From NCBI GenBank assembly GCA_964564325.1, contig CAZMBD010000082.1, forward strand, positions 1 through 10,098: DNA of 10,098 nt. The letters are read 5' to 3'. Positions 6,593-10,098 of this stretch are shown here, one piece after another. The stretch's first letter is position 1. Each line of letters starts with the position of its first letter. Below the pieces are notes generated by a model. It did not search any database, was not told the DNA's origin, and was given only the letters and a program-made list of their open reading frames with translations. This DNA is from JAAZMA01 sp964564325. Its GTDB lineage: Bacteria; Bacillota; Clostridia; Tissierellales; Tepidimicrobiaceae. A program made the position numbers and the translations under genes.

Positions 6593-6760
6593 CTGCGAAA
6601 ATTTTATTAATTTACAAGTATCCTATTTGTTGTCCTTTTGTGCATATGACGATGCTACTATGGAGAGGTCATTAAAGTGGAAATAATAGGTGCAACTTTC
6701 ATATTGTAATAACTTTAAAAACTACAAATGACAAAGATTTTATAGGGGGAACGAAAAGAG

Positions 6761-8824
6761 ATGGAGCTGATTTATGCTTGGATAGAAAAATTTAGAAATT
6801 ATAAAGATGTTGAACTAAATTTTAGCGATAAGTTTATTGTGAAATATAACAAATATAAAAAGAGCATTGAAATAAACCCTAACAAAGATTATGTTTCAAT
6901 TTATCCAGAGTACATAACAAATATAAATGCAATTGTTGGTAAAAATGGCGTGGGAAAAACAAACTTATTAGATGTTTTAGGAATTAAAACTGAAGATAGA
7001 AATAAAAACAACGCTGAACATGAAATGATTTTTAAAGATAGGAATAAGAATAGAGCCTTTGGTCATCGTGTTCCTGATGATATTGAAGCTATAATTAAAC
7101 ATTCCATTTATTTTTTTATCTACTATATGGGCAAAGATGACAATGACCAAGATTTATTTTGCTTTGAGGGTAATGATATTGAGAGCTTTCTAAATATTAT
7201 AAAAGATACAACCAGATTAAATATTGAATATTTTATAGAAAAATATTGGTTTGCATTTTTGTGCAATTACAGTAAAGGAATGTTAGTACATAAACATGAT
7301 TTAAATATTCGCTCTGGAGAATACATAAGCAAATCTGATGAGGATGGTTTGAGGTTTTATGGTGATTACAGAAGAGAGCAAGATAAACTAGTAATCTTAT
7401 CTCTTCGCGAAAATCTTAGTGATAAATATTATGACCACAGATCAACGAAACCAGAAGATGATTACAAAATTTCTGTACCAAGGAGAATCGCAAAATTTCA
7501 ATCAAAGTTATTAGCTATGAAAGCTGAAATGTTATTCGAGCATATACATAAACCTGAAAAACAATTATTTCAAGATGAAAAATATACATTTAAAATACGG
7601 TATGACAGTTCTTTTCTATCCTATAGAGATGATGATAATGCCAAACTGGTTTTGAAATGTACATATAAAGAACTTAATGGATTAGATAAGGAAGTGTGTA
7701 AGGTACTTGAGGCGTTTGTACAATATTACTTCAATTCTATCTATAATTATCTTACTGATAGTATAAAAGAAAAAATCGAAAGACAATTATCTGAGACTAA
7801 TGTTGAAATAAAGTCTTTTGAAGGATACAAGAAGTATTATTTTGATATTATAAAGCTGGTGTCCGATTATTATTTGGGTGACGAAGATGGAATACAGCAT
7901 GTTCTAAAATGTTATACGGCTTTAGCCGAGGAGTTATCTAAAAATAAAAATATTTCATTTTTTAAGGACTATATAAGCTTAAATTTAACAAAAGATGTAC
8001 GTATTAATGATTTTATTAAAGTAATAGACGCAACCATTGATGAAAAGGTCACAAGTGATTTGAATCAAATGTTTCCTGTATTTGGCAATTTTTTTGATTA
8101 TTCAATTGAAAACCTTAGTGATGGGGAGGAGGCATATTTGGACTTCTTTGCATCATTGTATGAGCAAATATCTCTACTTACTCCTTCTAAAGAAAAGTAT
8201 ATAATTCTGCTTGATGAACCTGAGTCGAGAATGCACCCTGAGCTTGCAAGGGACTTTGTAAACATAATAATACTTTTTTTGAAAGATTTAAGTCAGAATA
8301 AGAAGGAATTTCAGCTTGTTATTTCAACGCACTCACCCTTTATACTATCTGATATACACTCTAGTAATATTATCTATCTAGAAAAAGATCATTTTGGTCA
8401 ATGTAAACCTGTAAAAAAAACGCTTAATACTTTTGGTGCAAATATCCACACTCTCTTAAAAGATGGATTTTTTATGACATCCACAATGGGGGAGTTTGCC
8501 ACTAACAAAATAAAAGAGGTAATTTCTTTTATAAATGAAAGTGATGCTGAAAATGTAACTGAGATACAAAAAAATGATTGGCTGAATATGATCAATTCTA
8601 TTGGTGAACCATTAATTAGAAATAGAATCTTAAAGATGTATAATGAAAAATTTTCATTACATGGTATTGATTTGTATAATGAAAACTTAAAGTTAAAAAG
8701 TAAACTAACAAAATATGCGGAACTTGATCAAGTTTCTGAAACAATTGAGGTTCTTAAGAAACAAATAGAAAAACTCCAAATATATGTTAATGACTTGGAG
8801 GGGAAGTATAATGATAAAAATTGA
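6761..8824 (+). CDS. RecF/OLD-like ABC-type ATPase of a Septu-like defence pair (PtuA-like)
   Basis: The product is a 687-residue cytoplasmic ATPase of the AAA_15/AAA_21 class. It begins with the RecF-type opening ELIYAWIEKFRNYKDVELNF and has Walker A GKNGVGKT at 60-67, signature LSDGEE at 452-457, Walker B IILLDEPE at 481-488 and the H-loop STHSPF at 522-527. Between residues about 90 and 440 is a long insertion, probably helical and dimer-forming, with no motif I recognise. Residues about 645-685 look like a coiled coil (LKKQIEKLQIYVNDLEGK). A ribosome site AGGGGG at 6744-6749 supports the ATG. The gene overlaps the HNH nuclease gene by 14 bp. An ABC-type ATPase with an HNH partner is the composition of Septu (PtuA/PtuB), where the ATPase senses nucleotides or infection and controls the nuclease. 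The protein seems longer than typical PtuA, so it may be a variant or separate family. Confidence 0.85.
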   Translation: MELIYAWIEKFRNYKDVELNFSDKFIVKYNKYKKSIEINPNKDYVSIYPEYITNINAIVGKNGVGKTNLLDVLGIKTEDRNKNNAEHEMIFKDRNKNRAFGHRVPDDIEAIIKHSIYFFIYYMGKDDNDQDLFCFEGNDIESFLNIIKDTTRLNIEYFIEKYWFAFLCNYSKGMLVHKHDLNIRSGEYISKSDEDGLRFYGDYRREQDKLVILSLRENLSDKYYDHRSTKPEDDYKISVPRRIAKFQSKLLAMKAEMLFEHIHKPEKQLFQDEKYTFKIRYDSSFLSYRDDDNAKLVLKCTYKELNGLDKEVCKVLEAFVQYYFNSIYNYLTDSIKEKIERQLSETNVEIKSFEGYKKYYFDIIKLVSDYYLGDEDGIQHVLKCYTALAEELSKNKNISFFKDYISLNLTKDVRINDFIKVIDATIDEKVTSDLNQMFPVFGNFFDYSIENLSDGEEAYLDFFASLYEQISLLTPSKEKYIILLDEPESRMHPELARDFVNIIILFLKDLSQNKKEFQLVISTHSPFILSDIHSSNIIYLEKDHFGQCKPVKKTLNTFGANIHTLLKDGFFMTSTMGEFATNKIKEVISFINESDAENVTEIQKNDWLNMINSIGEPLIRNRILKMYNEKFSLHGIDLYNENLKLKSKLTKYAELDQVSETIEVLKKQIEKLQIYVNDLEGKYNDKN
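8797..8803 (+). promoter_or_regulatory. Ribosome binding site deciding the HNH gene start
   Basis: GGAGGGG lies seven bases before ATG 8811-8813, inside the last codons of the ATPase gene. This favours 8811 over the in-frame upstream ATG at 8784, which has no comparable site and would overlap the ATPase by 41 bp. Confidence 0.85.
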
Positions 8825-9746
8825 AATAGACGACAATATTCAGGAAGTTATCAAAACAGAACATTATATTGACATAAAAGAAAGGGCTAAAGGTACTTTA
8901 GAAGAAGTAAAAGGGATAGCAAAATATAAAAAGTTATGTGAATATATATTTAATAATTCAGGAGATATTGATAAGGATAAGCTTAAAGAGTTAATAACTG
9001 GGGATAAAAATGAATTAATTAAAATTATTGATACTGTTGGAGAGATTAAACTAGATAAAAATGATCCATTTGGCAGATTATATAATAATTTCACTAATAG
9101 AAACTGGTCAAAATCTCTATTGGAAAAGTTAGGTGTAAGGGTTTGTCCGTATTGTAACAGGCAATATACATTTACTCTTCGAAGTGATGGTATACGCCCT
9201 CAGTTTGATCACTACTTTCCGAAAGGTCTATTTGCATATTTATCAGTATCTTTGTTTAACTTAGTGCCCAGCTGTAGCATATGTAATTCTAAGAAACAAG
9301 CGTTAAATACTTATGAAGCAATTAATGATTTATATTATCCTTATGAGGATGAATTTGGATATGATGTGGTTTTTCAAACATATTCTGATAGTGAAGATTT
9401 TTCATATTGGACAGGGAGTAGCAATAATTTTGATATAAAGTTAATGGTTAAAAATAAAAAGCATATGAATAAGGTCGAAAATTTAAATAAATATATGAAA
9501 ATAGAGCTATTATATAAACAACATAAGGACTATGTGAAAGACATTATTCGAAATGCTGTAATTTACAATGATAGTAGAATTAATGAGTTATTAGAGCAGT
9601 TCCCCGACTTATTTCACTCAGAAGAGGAACTACTTAATTTAATATTTATGAGTTATATAGACAAGGAAAGTTGGGGGAAGCGGCCACTATCTAAATTAAC
9701 ACATGATATTTATGAAGAGTTTAAAATTTTTCATGAATATAAATAA
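8811..9746 (+). CDS. HNH endonuclease of a Septu-like defence pair (PtuB-like)
   Basis: The product is 311 residues. A helical, charged N-terminal region (about 1-100) is followed by an HNH (beta-beta-alpha metal) nuclease core. CPYC at 112-115 and CSIC at 155-158 form a four-cysteine zinc knuckle. QFDHYFPK at 131-138 supplies the Asp-His pair, with His134 the likely general base. Asn150 in FNLVPS and Asn159 in CNSKK are the expected further HNH positions. The VCPYCNRQYTF...FDHYFPK...NLVPSC..CN pattern is typical of HNH proteins encoded next to AAA ATPases in defence loci, including PtuB of Septu. It is expected to cut DNA (other nucleic-acid targets are possible) when released or activated by the ATPase. 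The start at 8811 gives a 14-bp overlap with the ATPase gene, so the two are translationally coupled. All metal and catalytic positions appear intact. Confidence 0.87.
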   Translation: MIKIEIDDNIQEVIKTEHYIDIKERAKGTLEEVKGIAKYKKLCEYIFNNSGDIDKDKLKELITGDKNELIKIIDTVGEIKLDKNDPFGRLYNNFTNRNWSKSLLEKLGVRVCPYCNRQYTFTLRSDGIRPQFDHYFPKGLFAYLSVSLFNLVPSCSICNSKKQALNTYEAINDLYYPYEDEFGYDVVFQTYSDSEDFSYWTGSSNNFDIKLMVKNKKHMNKVENLNKYMKIELLYKQHKDYVKDIIRNAVIYNDSRINELLEQFPDLFHSEEELLNLIFMSYIDKESWGKRPLSKLTHDIYEEFKIFHEYK

Positions 9747-9782
9747 GGATTATATTTTGAAATTATATAAAATTCCTATTAA

Positions 9783-9811
9783 TTGACACATATACTAATA
9801 AATAATATAAT
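9783..9811 (+). promoter_or_regulatory. Perfect-consensus sigma-A promoter of the right-edge gene
   Basis: TTGACA at 9783-9788 and TATAAT at 9806-9811 are separated by exactly 17 bp: a full match to consensus in both boxes and spacing. It begins 36 bp after the HNH stop and lies about 32 bp before the next start codon. No clear terminator separates it from the HNH gene, so readthrough is possible. Confidence 0.92.
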
Positions 9812-9843
9812 ATCTATAACTTGTGTGCAAGGAGGTGTTTGAT

Positions 9844-10098
9844 ATGGCCACAGCGGATCAAATTAAAAGTTTAATTAAAGCTCATAATGATAACAATAAC
9901 GAGAGGTTTAGAACTGTAGTATTACAAATAGCTGCCTATGAAGCGAAGCTTAATCATCAAACTTTTGCTCGTGAATTGAAAAAGCTTGCGGAAAAAACAG
10001 GAAGTAAAAGGGCTAATATACTACACTTTAATCAGACACAAATCAATCCTATGCTTACAATGACCATTCCTTCTTGTAAATTGGAAGATTTAATTGTT
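9844..10098 (+). CDS. N-terminus of an AAA+ ATPase, IetA-like (partial, cut by right edge)
   Basis: The frame opens at ATG 9844-9846 with an excellent ribosome site AAGGAGGTG (9829-9837) and stays open for 85 codons to the window end. It begins MATADQIKSLIKAHNDNNNE and continues RFRTVVLQIAAYEAKLNHQ, then PMLTMTIPSCKLEDLIV at 74-85 and just before. The pattern 'lk.hh..dderF.tvvlQiAa.Ea..gh...A.eLk.li' leading into a '...iP...l.dli' segment is what I know from AAA+ ATPases encoded upstream of subtilisin-like (S8) proteases, the IetA/IetS defence pair. In those, the Walker A of the AAA+ core follows some tens of residues later, outside this window. The expected next gene is a subtilase. The call rests on the N-terminal domain only. 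Confidence 0.6.
   Translation, partial: MATADQIKSLIKAHNDNNNERFRTVVLQIAAYEAKLNHQTFARELKKLAEKTGSKRANILHFNQTQINPMLTMTIPSCKLEDLIV

Noticed and set aside
8784..8810. Upstream ATG as start of the HNH gene
   Set aside because: No ribosome site precedes it, whereas GGAGGGG sits at ideal distance before ATG 8811.

Overview
The window looks like chromosomal accessory DNA of a low-GC Firmicute, most likely a clostridial or Lachnospiraceae-type organism. Base composition is strongly AT-rich, ribosome binding sites are of the AGGAGG type, sigma-A-like promoters are present, and the decayed genes have low-GC Firmicute character. This is inference; no rRNA or other taxonomic marker is present.

Layout. (1) Positions 1-83 hold the C-terminal end of a protein with the tandem NVGE repeat seen in AlbA/HATPase-type ATP-binding regulators. 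(2) Positions 240-2371 form an ABC-transporter operon: a pair of LytTR-like operator half-sites, a promoter, a MacB/LolD-type ATPase, a permease that has collapsed to its first ~65 residues plus its out-of-frame C-terminal tail, a membrane-anchored 344-residue protein of unknown function, and an intrinsic terminator. (3) Positions 2400-4030 are a gene graveyard: an ISL3-family insertion sequence remnant (terminal repeat plus transposase C-terminus), a frameshifted small gene, one intact small Cys/His protein on the minus strand with its own promoter, and a decayed RclA-like flavin disulfide reductase. (4) Positions 4030-5250 (minus) carry an intact MFS permease. (5) Positions 5659-6592 are a heavily decayed GTPase with a DUF697-like domain. 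(6) Positions 6761-9746 are an intact two-gene module, a RecF/OLD-like ABC-type ATPase overlapping an HNH endonuclease, which resembles Septu (PtuA/PtuB) anti-phage systems. (7) From 9783 a consensus promoter drives a gene cut by the right edge; its N-terminus resembles AAA+ ATPases that pair with subtilisin-like proteases (IetA of IetAS).

How the parts fit. The right third reads as a defence island: an ATP-sensing/HNH nuclease pair followed directly by a second putative defence operon. The middle is a mosaic of short remnants from unrelated sources, as expected at a locus that repeatedly gains and loses cargo. On the left, the ABC operon keeps its control region, ATPase, accessory protein and terminator but has lost almost all of its membrane channel, so it is probably non-functional as an exporter unless the ATPase works with a permease encoded elsewhere. 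No tRNA, rRNA, CRISPR array or replication origin was seen.
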